Source of the DNA: JBOGZD01 sp050697155
GTDB lineage: Bacteria > Actinomycetota > Thermoleophilia > Solirubrobacterales > 70-9
Assembly: GCA_050697155.1 (NCBI GenBank)
Contig: JBOGZD010000056.1
Span: forward strand, 1 to 19,168
Length of the DNA stretch: 19,168 nt
Direction of reading: 5' to 3'
Below, one piece after another: positions 19,168 through 19,168 of this stretch. A program made the position numbers and the translations under genes. Under the pieces are notes generated by a model. That model did not search any database. It saw nothing but the letters and a program-made list of their open reading frames with translations, and was not told where the DNA came from. Numbering within the stretch: position 1 is the stretch's first letter; each line of letters begins with the position of its first letter.

Positions 19168-19168
19168 G
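19137..19168 (-). repeat. Right terminal inverted repeat of the IS630 element
   Basis: On the minus strand it begins CTAGTGGTTCATCCTGCAAG. The internal block TCCTGCAAGT and the CGTCCCG block are identical to the left end. Confidence 0.85.

Noticed and set aside
1..19168. tRNA genes or CRISPR arrays
   Set aside because: I found no GGTTCGAATCC-type T-arm with a matching cloverleaf and no regularly spaced repeats.

Overview
The window is very GC-rich (roughly 70 percent by eye) and densely coded, with GTG and TTG starts and several start codons sitting 6-8 bases after a TANNNT box, which points to leaderless transcripts. Together with actinobacterial-type gene families (an LpqY-SugABC-like sugar importer, a cysteine-less HesB-like protein, a Cys-type CcmE), this suggests a high-GC actinobacterium. 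The Thermoleophilia/Solirubrobacterales are my best guess, but this is inference from gene style because no rRNA marker is present.

Region 1 (1-3.8 kb, minus strand): ccmE and ccmF overlap by 4 bases and are followed by a CcmI-like membrane/coiled-coil protein, then secG and the start of an oligopeptide-type substrate-binding lipoprotein that runs off the left edge. This is a cytochrome c maturation and secretion neighbourhood; ccmABC and ccmD are not in the window. Region 2 (3.9-6.0 kb): an SDR oxidoreductase, then a divergent pair, a TfoX N-terminal-domain protein and a solitary ParB-fold protein, whose -10 boxes have the same sequence. Region 3 (6.1-10.3 kb, minus strand): a complete four-gene carbohydrate ABC importer operon (lipoprotein, two permeases, ATPase) whose order and protein sizes match the trehalose importer LpqY-SugABC.

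Region 4 (10.3-13.4 kb): a fragment of an ABC-2 permease abuts the C-terminal domain of a multicopper oxidase. A PfkB sugar kinase, a HesB-like protein, and a divergent MerR regulator / NTF2-like gene pair with a clear MerR-type operator follow. Region 5 (13.4-19.2 kb) looks like an accessory zone. Small genes in mixed orientation (SixA-like phosphatase, alpha/beta hydrolase, SAM methyltransferase, DUF1801 protein, cupin) are mixed with gene remnants (SnoaL-like, possible metallo-beta-lactamase-fold, ORF6N). A complete IS630-family element fills the right end and has apparently split the ORF6N gene. Three near-identical 19-base intergenic motifs plus one degenerate copy occur only in this zone.

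Most of the window is ordinary metabolism. The points most worth following are the MerR operator pair, the CPSKF heme-binding motif of CcmE, the short intergenic repeat family, the two-fragment junction at 10.48 kb and the IS630 insertion. I see no rRNA, tRNA, CRISPR array or clear defence system.
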